64,000 nt of DNA from Pseudoalteromonas sp049257235. GTDB taxonomy: Bacteria > Pseudomonadota > Gammaproteobacteria > Enterobacterales > Alteromonadaceae. The position numbers and the translations under genes were made by a program. Numbering within the stretch: the first letter of the stretch is position 1; every line of letters begins with the position of its first letter. The stretch covers positions 1 to 64,000 of the forward strand of contig NZ_JBMMUF010000006.1 in the NCBI RefSeq assembly GCF_049257235.1, read 5' to 3'. Positions 1-13,705 of this stretch are shown piece after piece. The notes under the pieces are model-generated. The model worked only from the letters and a program-made list of their open reading frames with translations, did not search any database and had not been told where the DNA came from.

Positions 1-70
1 CTTGGTCTACAACTGCCAATTTAAAAGCGAGGGAATAATCTCGTTGAGTTCTTTTGCCAATTGATTTCAT
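1..70 (-). CDS. IS3-family transposase OrfA, N-terminal fragment
   Basis: The ATG at 70-68 follows a GGAGAG Shine-Dalgarno on the minus strand. The 23 visible residues start MKSIGKRTQRDYSLAFKLAV, a pattern I recognise from the helix-turn-helix OrfA of IS3-type transposases, which binds the element ends. Only the N-terminus is in the window, so neither integrity nor the OrfB partner with the DDE domain can be assessed. Family assignment rests on this short stretch plus the IS-like end just upstream. Confidence 0.6.
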   Translation of the reverse strand, partial: MKSIGKRTQRDYSLAFKLAVVDQ

Positions 71-122
71 TACACTCTCCAAATTAAGTTTGAAAAGTGT
101 CAACGCTATTTAGGACGGGTCA
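1..122 (-). mobile_element. IS3-family insertion sequence, 5' end only (cut by window edge)
   Basis: Read on the minus strand, the element begins TGACCCGTCC at 122, an end of the TG-type found in IS3 elements, followed by a TTGACA-like hexamer and the start of a transposase gene at 70. The rest lies left of the window, so the second inverted repeat and any target duplication cannot be checked. The putative end lies 8 bp from the tuf terminator hairpin, so the element sits outside the str operon. The boundary at 122 is an inference from the terminal sequence. Confidence 0.6.
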
Positions 123-130
123 ATAGGCAC

Positions 131-159
131 AAAAAAGGCCGCTTTTAGCGGCCTTTTTT
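131..159 (-). terminator. Rho-independent terminator of the str operon
   Basis: A perfect hairpin with GGCCGC/GCGGCC arms extended by A6/T6, and a TTTTA loop, lies 14 bp after the tuf stop codon. The A and T tracts are symmetrical, so it could also stop transcription from the IS side. Confidence 0.9.
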
Positions 160-173
160 CTCGAGAGTAGCTA

Positions 174-1358
174 TTACTCTACGATTGATGCTACAACACC
201 AGCACCAACTGTACGGCCACCTTCACGGATTGCGAAACGTAGACCTTCGTCCATCGCGATTGGGCAGATTAGCTCTACTACCATCTTGATGTTGTCACCA
301 GGCATTACCATTTCTACGCCTTCTGGTAACTGGATGTCACCAGTTACGTCAGTTGTACGGAAGTAGAACTGTGGACGGTAACCTTTGAAGAATGGAGTGT
401 GACGACCACCTTCATCTTTTGATAGTACGTATACTTCTGCTTCGAACTTCGTGTGAGGAGTGATTGAACCAGGCTTCGCTAGTACTTGACCACGCTCAAC
501 TTCGTCACGCTTAGTACCACGTAGAAGGGCACCGATGTTCTCACCCGCACGACCTTCGTCTAGAAGCTTACGGAACATCTCAACACCTGTACAAGTTGTC
601 TTCGTTGTATCTTTGATACCTACGATTTCAACTTCGTCGTTCACGTTGATGATACCAGCTTCAACACGACCAGTTACTACTGTACCACGGCCTTGGATTG
701 AGAATACGTCTTCGATAGGCATGATGAATGGCTTATCGATGTCACGCTCTGGCTCTGGGATGTATGTGTCTAGCGCGTCTGCTAGCTCAACAATCTTGTC
801 TTCCCACTCTTTCTCGCCTTCTAGCGCTTTAAGAGCTGAACCTTGGATTAGTGGTAGGTCATCACCTGGGAAGTCGTACTCAGAAAGAAGTTCACGAACT
901 TCCATCTCTACTAGCTCTAGTAGTTCTTCGTCGTCAACCATGTCACATTTGTTCATGAATACGATGATGTAAGGTACACCAACCTGACGAGAAAGTAGGA
1001 TGTGCTCACGAGTCTGTGGCATAGGACCGTCAGTCGCAGCAACTACTAGGATAGCGCCGTCCATTTGAGCAGCACCAGTGATCATGTTTTTAACATAGTC
1101 AGCGTGTCCAGGACAGTCTACGTGTGCGTAGTGACGTGTAGGAGTGTCGTACTCAACGTGTGAAGTTGAGATTGTGATACCACGCTCACGCTCTTCTGGA
1201 GCGTTATCGATTGATGCGAAGTCTTTAGCTGTACCACCGTATACTTTTGCAAGTACGTTAGTGATTGCTGCAGTTAGAGTTGTTTTACCGTGGTCAACGT
1301 GGCCGATTGTACCAACGTTTACGTGCGGTTTTACGCGTTCAAACTTTTCTTTTGCCAT
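174..1358 (-). CDS. tuf: Elongation factor Tu, copy 1 (str operon)
   Basis: EF-Tu delivers aminoacyl-tRNA to the ribosomal A site as a GTPase. The 394-residue protein has the full family length. It shows GHVDHGKT (P-loop, about residues 17-24), the RGITI effector segment, DCPGHADY (G3), NKCD (G4) and SALK (G5), then the two beta-barrel domains ending VVASIVE. It is last in the order rpsL-rpsG-fusA-tuf, 57 bp after fusA, and is followed by a strong terminator. A second copy at 62676-63860 differs by one residue (Glu346 here, Asp there), as expected for paralogues kept alike by gene conversion. Highly biased codon use fits very high expression. Confidence 0.98.
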   Translation of the reverse strand: MAKEKFERVKPHVNVGTIGHVDHGKTTLTAAITNVLAKVYGGTAKDFASIDNAPEERERGITISTSHVEYDTPTRHYAHVDCPGHADYVKNMITGAAQMDGAILVVAATDGPMPQTREHILLSRQVGVPYIIVFMNKCDMVDDEELLELVEMEVRELLSEYDFPGDDLPLIQGSALKALEGEKEWEDKIVELADALDTYIPEPERDIDKPFIMPIEDVFSIQGRGTVVTGRVEAGIINVNDEVEIVGIKDTTKTTCTGVEMFRKLLDEGRAGENIGALLRGTKRDEVERGQVLAKPGSITPHTKFEAEVYVLSKDEGGRHTPFFKGYRPQFYFRTTDVTGDIQLPEGVEMVMPGDNIKMVVELICPIAMDEGLRFAIREGGRTVGAGVVASIVE

Positions 1359-1415
1359 TTTAAAAATTCCTATAAAGAAATTAAAGTCCGACCCGAAGAT
1401 CGGACCGAACTCAAA

Positions 1416-3533
1416 TTACTTAACAGCGCGAGCTGCAATAATAGATTCTGCTACATTCTTAGCCGCTTCAGCATACTTGAGGAATTCCATCGAGTATGAA
1501 GCACGGCCTTGCGTTGCAGAACGTAAATCAGTTGCATAACCGAACATTTCAGAAAGTGGAACTTCAGCGTTGATTTGTTTCAATCCGCCTGGTGCCTCTT
1601 CCATTCCATCGATCATACCGCGGCGACGGTTTAAGTCACCTACAACATCACCCATGTTTGCTTCAGGAGTGATCACTTCAACCTTCATGATAGGCTCTAG
1701 CAATACTGGGCTTGCTTCTAGCGCACCGTTCTTCATTGCTATTGCACCAGCAATCTTAAAGGCCATTTCGTTCGAGTCGACATCGTGGAATGAACCATCG
1801 TACAGCGTCGCTTTCACGCCCAGTAGCGGATAACCAGCAAGGACACCTTGCTCCATCTGCTCATGGAGACCTTTTTCTACCGCAGGAATGTATTCCTTCG
1901 GTACTGCACCACCAACAACTTCGTTAGCGAACTCGAAAGTTGGTGCATCTTCATCACTGATATCAAGTGGTTCAAGTCGAACCCAAACGTGACCATATTG
2001 ACCACGACCACCTGATTGACGAACAAACTTACCCTCAACCTCAACGGTTGAACGAATCGCTTCACGATAGGCAACTTGAGGCTTACCAACGTTACATTCA
2101 ACTTTGAACTCACGTTTCATACGGTCGACGATGATATCTAGGTGAAGCTCACCCATACCAGAGATAATTGTCTGGCCTGATTCTTCGTCAGTTTGTACGC
2201 GGAAAGACGGGTCTTCTGCAGCTAGTTTACCTAGTGCCATACCCATTTTTTCCTGATCTGCCTTAGTTTTTGGCTCTACCGCAACAGAGATTACCGGCTC
2301 TGGGAATTCCATACGCTCAAGCGTAATGATTGAATTCGCATCACACAGGGTATCACCTGTTGTTACGTCTTTGAGACCAATCGCAGCGGCGATATCACCG
2401 GCACGAACTTCTTTGATCTCTTCACGTGAGTTTGAGTGCATCTGTACGATACGACCTAAGCGCTCACGCTTTGATTTAACTGGGTTATATACCGTGTCAC
2501 CTTGGCCCACTGTGCCAGAGTACACACGGAAGAAGGTTAGCGTACCAACAAATGGGTCTGTCGCAATCTTAAACGCTAACGCCGAGAATGGGGCGTTGTC
2601 GTCAGCTGGGCGTGTATCTTCGGTTTCACCGTCATCAAGCACACCTTGGATTGCTTTAACTTCTGTTGGTGAAGGCATGTATTCAATAACGGCATCAAGC
2701 ACAGCTTGAACACCTTTGTTTTTGAACGCACTGCCGCAACTCATTAGCACGATTTCGTTAGCTAGAGTGCGAGCACGAAGGCCTTCTTTGATCTCAGCTT
2801 CGCTGAGGTCGCCTTCCTCTAAATATTTGTCCATTAGTTCTTCAGACGCTTCAGCTGCCGCTTCGATTAGCTCGCTGCGGTATTCTTCAGCTTGGTCTTG
2901 AAGTTCTGCCGGGATCTCTTCGTATGTGAACGTCATCCCCTGGTCCGCTTCGTTCCAGTTGATGGCTTTCATTTTGATGAGATCGATTACACCTTTAAAG
3001 TCTTCTTCAGCACCGATAGGTAGCTGAATTGGAACAGGAGTTGCACCCAGACGGGTTTTCACCTGATCTACAACCGACAGGAAGTCGGCGCCCATACGGT
3101 CCATCTTGTTCACGAAGATCATACGAGGAACTTCGTACTTGTTGGCCTGGCGCCAAACCGTTTCTGTCTGTGGCTGTACACCTGATGAAGCACAAAGCAC
3201 GACAACTGCACCATCAAGTACACGCAATGAACGCTCAACTTCAATCGTGAAGTCTACGTGTCCAGGGGTGTCGATGATATTGATGCGGTGATCGTCAAAT
3301 TGCGCGTCCATCCCCTTCCAGAAACAAGTAGTCGCAGCAGACGTGATAGTGATACCACGCTCCTGCTCTTGCTCCATCCAGTCCATAGTTGCAGCACCAT
3401 CATGTACCTCACCGATTTTGTGAGATAGGCCCGTGTAGAAAAGTACACGTTCCGTAGTGGTGGTTTTACCCGCATCTACGTGAGCACAAATACCTATATT
3501 GCGGTAGCGCTCAATTGGAGTTGTACGTGCCAT
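1416..3533 (-). CDS. fusA: Elongation factor G
   Basis: EF-G is the GTPase that drives tRNA-mRNA translocation and, with RRF, ribosome recycling. The 705-residue protein has AHVDAGKTT near residue 17, the RGITI switch, DTPGHVDF and NKMD, followed by domain II and the C-terminal domains III-V, with GRGQYGHV in domain IV. Length matches bacterial EF-G of the E. coli type (704). It lies between rpsG (27 bp upstream) and tuf in the str operon. No duplicated or variant features are visible. Confidence 0.98.
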   Translation of the reverse strand: MARTTPIERYRNIGICAHVDAGKTTTTERVLFYTGLSHKIGEVHDGAATMDWMEQEQERGITITSAATTCFWKGMDAQFDDHRINIIDTPGHVDFTIEVERSLRVLDGAVVVLCASSGVQPQTETVWRQANKYEVPRMIFVNKMDRMGADFLSVVDQVKTRLGATPVPIQLPIGAEEDFKGVIDLIKMKAINWNEADQGMTFTYEEIPAELQDQAEEYRSELIEAAAEASEELMDKYLEEGDLSEAEIKEGLRARTLANEIVLMSCGSAFKNKGVQAVLDAVIEYMPSPTEVKAIQGVLDDGETEDTRPADDNAPFSALAFKIATDPFVGTLTFFRVYSGTVGQGDTVYNPVKSKRERLGRIVQMHSNSREEIKEVRAGDIAAAIGLKDVTTGDTLCDANSIITLERMEFPEPVISVAVEPKTKADQEKMGMALGKLAAEDPSFRVQTDEESGQTIISGMGELHLDIIVDRMKREFKVECNVGKPQVAYREAIRSTVEVEGKFVRQSGGRGQYGHVWVRLEPLDISDEDAPTFEFANEVVGGAVPKEYIPAVEKGLHEQMEQGVLAGYPLLGVKATLYDGSFHDVDSNEMAFKIAGAIAMKNGALEASPVLLEPIMKVEVITPEANMGDVVGDLNRRRGMIDGMEEAPGGLKQINAEVPLSEMFGYATDLRSATQGRASYSMEFLKYAEAAKNVAESIIAARAVK

Positions 3534-3560
3534 ATTATCCTCTTAAAGGTTAAGGACAGA

Positions 3561-4031
3561 TTACCAACGGTAATGTGCGAACGCTTTGTTCGCTTCAGCC
3601 ATACGGTGAACGTCTTCACGTTTCTTAACCGCAGAGCCTTTGTTATCAGCTGCGTCAACGATTTCTTGAGCCAGACGAAGGCCCATAGATTTTTCGCCAC
3701 GCTTACGTGCAGCGTCAACCAACCAACGCATACCTAGCGCGTTGCGACGAACTGGACGTACTTCAACTGGTACTTGGTACGTTGAACCACCAACACGGCG
3801 AGATTTAACCTCTACCTGTGGGCGAACGTTCTCAAGTGCAGCTTCAAAGATTTCTAGGTGCGACTTGCCTGATTTCTCAGCAGCCACGTCTAGCGCACCA
3901 TATACGATTTTTTCAGCAGTAGATTTTTTGCCGTCAAGCATTACTACGTTGACGAACTTTGCAAGTAATTCTGATCCGAACTTAGGATCTGGAAGAATTT
4001 TACGTTGACCTATAACGCGTCTTCTTGGCAT
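3561..4031 (-). CDS. rpsG: 30S ribosomal protein S7
   Basis: S7 nucleates assembly of the 30S head by binding the 3' domain of 16S rRNA. The chosen start (MPRRRVIGQRKILPDPKFGS) is preceded by CCGGAG and gives 156 residues, the usual length; an upstream in-frame ATG would add 16 unrelated residues and has no ribosome site. The gene lies 98 bp after rpsL and 27 bp before fusA. In E. coli S7 represses its own operon at the rpsL-rpsG junction; the 4032-4129 gap would be the equivalent place, but no fold is demonstrated here. Confidence 0.97.
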   Translation of the reverse strand: MPRRRVIGQRKILPDPKFGSELLAKFVNVVMLDGKKSTAEKIVYGALDVAAEKSGKSHLEIFEAALENVRPQVEVKSRRVGGSTYQVPVEVRPVRRNALGMRWLVDAARKRGEKSMGLRLAQEIVDAADNKGSAVKKREDVHRMAEANKAFAHYRW

Positions 4032-4129
4032 TTTGAATCTCCGGTTGTCTTCAGGTCTGTCTTTTGAACAGATTCCCAAAACTAATATTTATAAAAACTT
4101 AAGTGCTTGGCCTTACTAACGGAGAACCA

Positions 4130-4504
4130 TTAGCCCTTAGGGCGTTTTGCACCGTACTTAGAACGACCTTGACGACGGTCATTTACGCCTGCACAGTCAA
4201 GTGCACCGCGAACAGTGTGGAAACGTACACCTGGTAAGTCTTTAACACGACCACCACGGATAAGGATTACACTGTGCTCTTGAAGGTTGTGACCTTCACC
4301 ACCGATGTATGATGTTACTTCGAAACCGTTCGTTAGACGAACACGCGCTACTTTACGTAGAGCCGAGTTTGGTTTCTTAGGAGTAGTAGTATATACGCGA
4401 GTACATACACCACGCTTTTGTGGACATGCCTTAAGCGCTGCTGAGTTACTTTTAGTAACCTTGCTGCGACGTGGCTTGCGCACTAGCTGGTTAATAGTTG
4501 CCAT
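4130..4504 (-). CDS. rpsL: 30S ribosomal protein S12
   Basis: S12 sits at the decoding centre and is the classical streptomycin target. The 124-residue protein carries TTPKKPNSALRK (the K42/K43 region) and KDLPGVRFH (the K87/K88 region); both look wild type, so streptomycin sensitivity at this locus is expected. A CAGGAG site precedes the ATG. It is first in the str operon behind a near-consensus promoter at 4600-4628, and follows rpoC by 189 bp. Confidence 0.98.
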   Translation of the reverse strand: MATINQLVRKPRRSKVTKSNSAALKACPQKRGVCTRVYTTTPKKPNSALRKVARVRLTNGFEVTSYIGGEGHNLQEHSVILIRGGRVKDLPGVRFHTVRGALDCAGVNDRRQGRSKYGAKRPKG

Positions 4505-4599
4505 TAAATAGCTCCTGAAAAATTAAAATTACTACTGAAATTAAAAATTCCGCCCAATTTATCCACTGCGATAACACCAGCGAGTAAAAGGGTGGCGGA

Positions 4600-4628
4600 A
4601 TTTTAATGACCAAAGTTTAGCCTGTCAA
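4600..4628 (-). promoter_or_regulatory. Sigma-70 promoter of the str operon
   Basis: On the minus strand TTGACA (4628-4623) and TAAAAT (4605-4600) are separated by exactly 17 bp. The bases after the -10 read TCCGCC, a GC-rich discriminator of the kind seen at stringently controlled promoters. It lets rpsL-rpsG-fusA-tuf be transcribed independently of rpoBC. An 11-bp inverted repeat (4544-4554 with 4594-4604) overlaps the -10. Confidence 0.8.
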
Positions 4629-4693
4629 CTAAAACAATGCCCAGAGCGGCAGAATACCACTCCAGGCATGACTTAATTATGACAAATTAAGGC

Positions 4694-8872
<4,179 letters not shown>

Positions 8873-8962
8873 CTTAGCTCTCCTGTCGGAGGTTAATCTT
8901 GTGGGCGGAAACCCGCCCATTCATTCTTTTCGCAGGTAGTGGGCGCTGTGCGCCCAACCGGC

Positions 8963-11900
8963 TTATTCTTCTTCAAGCTCGATGTTGATACCGAGTGAAC
9001 GAATTTCTTTCAACAATACGTTGAATGATTCCGGCATACCTGGCTCCATCTTGTGGTTGCCATCGACGATGTTCTTATACATCTTAGTACGACCGTTTAC
9101 GTCATCCGATTTCACTGTCAACATCTCTTGTAGCGTGTAAGCTGCGCCGTACGCTTCAAGTGCCCATACTTCCATCTCACCGAAGCGCTGACCACCGAAC
9201 TGAGCTTTACCACCCAGCGGCTGTTGCGTTACAAGACTGTATGAACCTGTTGAACGAGCGTGCATCTTGTCATCAACAAGGTGGTTCAGTTTCAGCATGT
9301 ACATGTAACCTACAGTTACTTGACGCTCAAACTGGTCACCAGTACGACCGTCATACAGCGTTACCTGACCGCTTGATGGATAACCACCTAGCTCAAGCAT
9401 TTCTTTGATTTCGCTTTCTTTAGCGCCATCGAATGCTGGAGTTGCGATTGGTAGACCACCTTTTAGGTGCTCAGCAAGACGACGAATTTCGTCATCTGAG
9501 AAGCTGTCGATGTCTACTTTCTGACGACACTCACCTAGCTCGTACGCTTTCTTGATGAACTCGCGCAATTCGTGAAGTTCACGCTGCTCTTTGATCATCT
9601 CTTCGATGCGCTCACCGATACCACGTGCCGCTAGGCCCATGTGGGTCTCAAGGATCTGACCGATGTTCATACGTGATGGTACACCCAGTGGGTTCAACAC
9701 GATATCTACGGTACGGCCTTTGTCATCGTAAGGCATGTCTTCTACTGGTACGATTGTCGAGATAACACCTTTGTTACCGTGACGACCCGCCATCTTATCA
9801 CCTGGCTGGATGCGACGTTTAACCGCTAGGTAAACTTTCACAATCTTCAATACGCCCGGCGCTAAGTCATCACCTTGAGTGATCTTGCGACGCTTCGTTT
9901 CGAACTTCTTATCGTACTCAGCTTTAAGCTCTTCGTACTGAGCAGCAAGTTGCTCTAGTTCTGCTTGCTTGTCTTCTTCAGCTAGGCTTTGCGTTAGTAG
10001 CTTGTCTGCTGATAGACCTTCTAATTTAGCTGCATCAACACCTGAATCAGTCAGAAGCTTGCGCGCACGGCTCAATACACCTTCTTCAAGGATCTTGAAC
10101 TCTTCGTTGAAGTCTTTCTTCGCTTCACGAAGCTGCATTTCTTCGATTTCTAGTGCACGCTTGTCTTTCTCTACGCCATCGCGAGTGAAGACTTGTACGT
10201 CGATAACTGTACCTGATACTGAGTTTGGTACACGCAGTGAGCTGTCTTTAACGTCAGACGCTTTCTCACCGAAGATAGCACGTAGTAGCTTCTCTTCTGG
10301 TGTAAGCTGCGTTTCACCTTTAGGTGTTACTTTACCTACAAGGATGTCACCGCCTTTCACTTCAGCACCGATGTATACAACACCAGACTCATCTAGCTTG
10401 CCAAGTGCTGACTCACCCACGTTCGGGATGTCGGCTGTGATTTCTTCAGGCCCAAGCTTAGTATCACGAGCAATACACTGAAGCTCTTGGATGTGGATAG
10501 TCGTTAGACGATCTTCTTTTACAACGTTCTCTGAAAGTAGGATTGAATCCTCGAAGTTGTAACCATTCCAAGGCATGAATGCCACGCGTAAGTTTTGACC
10601 AAGCGCCAAGTCACCTAGGTCTGTTGAAGGACCGTCAGCAAGTACGTCACCACGTACGATTGGCTCGCCTACCATGACAGTTGGCTTTTGGTTGATACAT
10701 GTGTTCTGGTTAGAACGCGTGTACTTAGTTAGGTTGTAGATGTCGATACCTGCTTCGCCAGGTACACGCTCATCTTCATTTACGTTGATAACGATACGGC
10801 TCGCATCAGCGTAATCAACCACACCACCACGCTTAGCAACGATAGTTACACCTGAGTCTTTCGCAAGTGTAAGTTCGATACCTGTACCTACTAGCGGCTT
10901 GTCAGCACGTAGTGTAGGAACAGCCTGACGTTGCATGTTCGATCCCATCAATGCACGGTTCGCATCATCGTGCTCTAGGAATGGGATAAGTGCAGCAGCA
11001 ACTGAGATTACCTGTTGTGGCGATACGTCCATATATTGGATGTCTTCGCGCGGCATCAAGGTTGATTCACCTTTGTGACGACATGTAACCAGTTCTTCTA
11101 CGAATTCGTTGTTATCGTTCAAGTCAACGTTTGCCTGAGCAATTACGAAGTGACCTTCTTCGATAGCAGATAGGTAATCAACATCGTCAGTTACCACACC
11201 GTCTACCACTTTACGGTAAGGTGTTTCTAGGAAACCGAAGTCATTGGTACGCGCGTACGTAGACAATGAGTTGATTAGACCGATGTTTGGACCTTCAGGC
11301 GTTTCGATTGGACATACGCGACCGTAGTGCGTTACGTGTACGTCACGTACTTCGAAGCCTGCACGCTCACGCGTAAGACCACCCGGACCTAATGCAGAAA
11401 TACGACGCTTGTGCGTTACTTCTGATAGCGGGTTGTTTTGGTCCATAAATTGTGAAAGCTGTGATGAGCCGAAGAACTCTTTCACCGCTGCCGAGATAGG
11501 CTTAGCGTTGATAAGGTCTTGTGGCATTACTGCGTCAAGGTCACCTAAGCTTAAACGCTCACGTACAGCACGTTCTACACGTACTAGACCAACGCGGAAT
11601 TGGTTTTCAGCCATTTCACCAACAGAACGGATACGACGGTTACCTAGGTGGTCAATGTCATCAACATCGCCTTTACCGTTACGGATGTCGATAAGCACTT
11701 TCATAACAGACACGATGTCTTCTTTAGAAAGCGTACCTGGACCTTCGTCTGAATCGTAACCTACACGGCTGTTGAACTTCATACGACCTACAGTTGATAG
11801 ATCATAGCGCTCTTCGCTGAAGAATAGATTTTCGAATAATGCTTCTGCTGCTTCTTTCGTTGGTGGCTCACCAGGGCGCATCATACGGTAGATTTCAACA

Positions 11901-12988
11901 AGCGCTTCTAGGCGGTTTGTTGTTGAGTCGATACGTACTGTGTCTGACATGTACGCGCCGCTATCTACGTCATTGATGTAAAGCGTTGCAATTTGTGTGT
12001 GGCCCGCTTTTACAAGCTCAGCCATTAGCTCAAGTGATAGCTCATCGTTCGCATTTGCAATCACTTCGCCAGTTGATTCATCGATGTAGTTTTTAGCTAG
12101 TACGCGGCCAATGATGTACTCGTGTGGTACTTCTAGTTGGTCGATGCCTTTTTTCTCGATGCTCTTAATGTGACGTGCAGTTACACGACGGCCTTGCTCT
12201 ACAAGCACGTCGCCATCGTCGCCTTTGATGTCAAAAGCAGCCGTCTCACCACGCAGGCGTGAAGGTACCAGTTCCATAAGAACTTTACCGTCAGCCACTT
12301 CAAACGTAGTGGTTTCAAAGAATAGGCCTAGGATTTCTTCAGTTGAGAAATCAAGTGCACGTAAGATGATCGACGCAGGAAGTTTACGACGACGGTCAAT
12401 ACGTACATACAGGTTATCTTTAGCGTCGAACTCAAAGTCGAGCCATGAACCACGGTAAGGGATAACACGTGCGTTATAAAGCACTTTACCCGAAGAGTGA
12501 GTTTTACCGCGGTCGTTATCAAAGAATACACCAGGTGAACGGTGTAGCTGAGAAACGATAACACGCTCAGTACCATTGATTACAAAAGTACCAGTGTCAG
12601 TCATGAGCGGAATTTCGCCCATGTAAACTTCTTGCTCTTTGATGTCTTTAACAGTGCCTGGTGCTTCTTTGTCCATAAGCACTAGACGAAGTTTCACGCG
12701 AAGTGGAGCAGAATATGTCACGCCGCGAATTTGACATTCTTTAACGTCGAATACTGGCTCACCAATACGATAACTTACGTATTGAAGCTCAGAATTGCCC
12801 GAGTAGCTTTTAATCGGGAAAACGGAACGGAAAGCAGCTTCCAAACCGAAATCACCGTCAGCGTCCGGCGTTAAGAATTTTTTAAACGATTCTAACTGCA
12901 TTTGCAGTAAGAAAGGCACATCCAAAACCTGTGGACGTTTACCAAAATCCTTACGGATACGTTTCTTTTCAGAATAAGAGTAAGCCAT
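8963..12988 (-). CDS. rpoB: DNA-directed RNA polymerase subunit beta
   Basis: Beta is the rifampicin-binding core subunit. The 1341 residues match the E. coli length (1342). The rifampicin region reads SQLSQFMDQNNPL and then THKRRISALGPGG, with the usual susceptible residues (the D516, H526 and S531 equivalents) in place. Further conserved segments include GYNFEDSI, KMAGRHGNKG and the C-terminal clamp segment with QRFGEMEVWALEAYGA. GAGGAACCCC precedes the ATG. Expression is set by the attenuator at 13192-13223 upstream. Confidence 0.98.
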   Translation of the reverse strand: MAYSYSEKKRIRKDFGKRPQVLDVPFLLQMQLESFKKFLTPDADGDFGLEAAFRSVFPIKSYSGNSELQYVSYRIGEPVFDVKECQIRGVTYSAPLRVKLRLVLMDKEAPGTVKDIKEQEVYMGEIPLMTDTGTFVINGTERVIVSQLHRSPGVFFDNDRGKTHSSGKVLYNARVIPYRGSWLDFEFDAKDNLYVRIDRRRKLPASIILRALDFSTEEILGLFFETTTFEVADGKVLMELVPSRLRGETAAFDIKGDDGDVLVEQGRRVTARHIKSIEKKGIDQLEVPHEYIIGRVLAKNYIDESTGEVIANANDELSLELMAELVKAGHTQIATLYINDVDSGAYMSDTVRIDSTTNRLEALVEIYRMMRPGEPPTKEAAEALFENLFFSEERYDLSTVGRMKFNSRVGYDSDEGPGTLSKEDIVSVMKVLIDIRNGKGDVDDIDHLGNRRIRSVGEMAENQFRVGLVRVERAVRERLSLGDLDAVMPQDLINAKPISAAVKEFFGSSQLSQFMDQNNPLSEVTHKRRISALGPGGLTRERAGFEVRDVHVTHYGRVCPIETPEGPNIGLINSLSTYARTNDFGFLETPYRKVVDGVVTDDVDYLSAIEEGHFVIAQANVDLNDNNEFVEELVTCRHKGESTLMPREDIQYMDVSPQQVISVAAALIPFLEHDDANRALMGSNMQRQAVPTLRADKPLVGTGIELTLAKDSGVTIVAKRGGVVDYADASRIVINVNEDERVPGEAGIDIYNLTKYTRSNQNTCINQKPTVMVGEPIVRGDVLADGPSTDLGDLALGQNLRVAFMPWNGYNFEDSILLSENVVKEDRLTTIHIQELQCIARDTKLGPEEITADIPNVGESALGKLDESGVVYIGAEVKGGDILVGKVTPKGETQLTPEEKLLRAIFGEKASDVKDSSLRVPNSVSGTVIDVQVFTRDGVEKDKRALEIEEMQLREAKKDFNEEFKILEEGVLSRARKLLTDSGVDAAKLEGLSADKLLTQSLAEEDKQAELEQLAAQYEELKAEYDKKFETKRRKITQGDDLAPGVLKIVKVYLAVKRRIQPGDKMAGRHGNKGVISTIVPVEDMPYDDKGRTVDIVLNPLGVPSRMNIGQILETHMGLAARGIGERIEEMIKEQRELHELREFIKKAYELGECRQKVDIDSFSDDEIRRLAEHLKGGLPIATPAFDGAKESEIKEMLELGGYPSSGQVTLYDGRTGDQFERQVTVGYMYMLKLNHLVDDKMHARSTGSYSLVTQQPLGGKAQFGGQRFGEMEVWALEAYGAAYTLQEMLTVKSDDVNGRTKMYKNIVDGNHKMEPGMPESFNVLLKEIRSLGINIELEEE

Positions 12989-13191
12989 GGGGTTCCTCAG
13001 CTTGCTGATCTTTGACCCTACCTGATCTAGTAAGAACAGGACTTAAATTGACAATTACGCCAATTATTACAACATTTAGAGTTGCGTCTAAATGTCACTG
13101 CTATTGCCAATAAATAGTTATAACATATTGATAATAATAGTGAAATTTAGAAAAAGAGTGCACTAAAGTGAACTTTATCTCTATAGCGCAA

Positions 13192-13223
13192 AAGGGCCGG
13201 TGATTAAATAATCACCAGCCCTT
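13192..13223 (-). terminator. rplL-rpoB intergenic attenuator hairpin
   Basis: A 14-bp stem (one G.U pair) with a 4-nt loop is followed on the minus strand by only four T residues, so partial rather than full termination is expected. E. coli has a partial terminator at the same place that lowers rpoBC transcription relative to rplJL. A second hairpin (TGCCTGA-GAAA-TCAGGCA, 13223-13240) directly precedes it and may be the counterpart of the RNase III processing site; that part is inference. Confidence 0.8.
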
Positions 13224-13261
13224 GCCTGATTTCTCAGGCAGCGAACCTAGCGTATGCTAGA

Positions 13262-13624
13262 TTACTTGATCTCAACTTCAGCACCAGCTTCTTCAAGATC
13301 TTTCTTAAGTGCTTCAGCTTCTTCCTTAGATACACCTTCTTTGATTGGTGCAGGAGCTGATTCAACAAGAGCTTTAGCTTCTTTAAGGCCAAGACCTGTT
13401 GCGCCACGTACAGCTTTGATAGCAGCAACTTTGTTACCGCCAGCAGCAGCTAGGATTACGTCGAACTCAGTCTTTTCTTCAGCAGCTTCAGCTGGACCAG
13501 CAGCAACAACAGCAGCAGCTGCAGTTACGCCGAATTTTTCTTCCATTGCTTCAACTAGTTCAACAACTTCCATTACTGACATTTCAGCAATAGCGTCAAG
13601 GATTTGGTCTTTAGTTACAGACAT
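13262..13624 (-). CDS. rplL: 50S ribosomal protein L7/L12
   Basis: L7/L12 forms the mobile stalk that recruits translation factors. The 120-residue acidic protein has the N-terminal dimerisation region, an Ala/Glu-rich hinge (about residues 35-52) and the factor-binding C-terminal domain with KVAAIKAVRGATGLGLKEAK. It lies 81 bp downstream of rplJ, with which it forms the L10(L12)4 complex, and 273 bp before rpoB. Confidence 0.98.
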   Translation of the reverse strand: MSVTKDQILDAIAEMSVMEVVELVEAMEEKFGVTAAAAVVAAGPAEAAEEKTEFDVILAAAGGNKVAAIKAVRGATGLGLKEAKALVESAPAPIKEGVSKEEAEALKKDLEEAGAEVEIK

Positions 13625-13705
13625 TGTAAATTTCCTAATAATCTCGAACCCTAAGGTTCATTAAATTCAATACACCGATAAAGAACAATAGCTTATAAAT
13701 AAAAA

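Noticed and set aside
535..972. Long plus-strand frame opposite tuf (also opposite tuf copy 2, rpoB and rpoC)
   Set aside because: Serine-rich antisense shadow caused by strong codon bias in highly expressed genes.
4544..4604. Inverted repeat read as an RNA attenuator of rpsL
   Set aside because: One arm overlaps the -10 and lies upstream of the predicted transcript start, so the RNA from this promoter lacks most of it.
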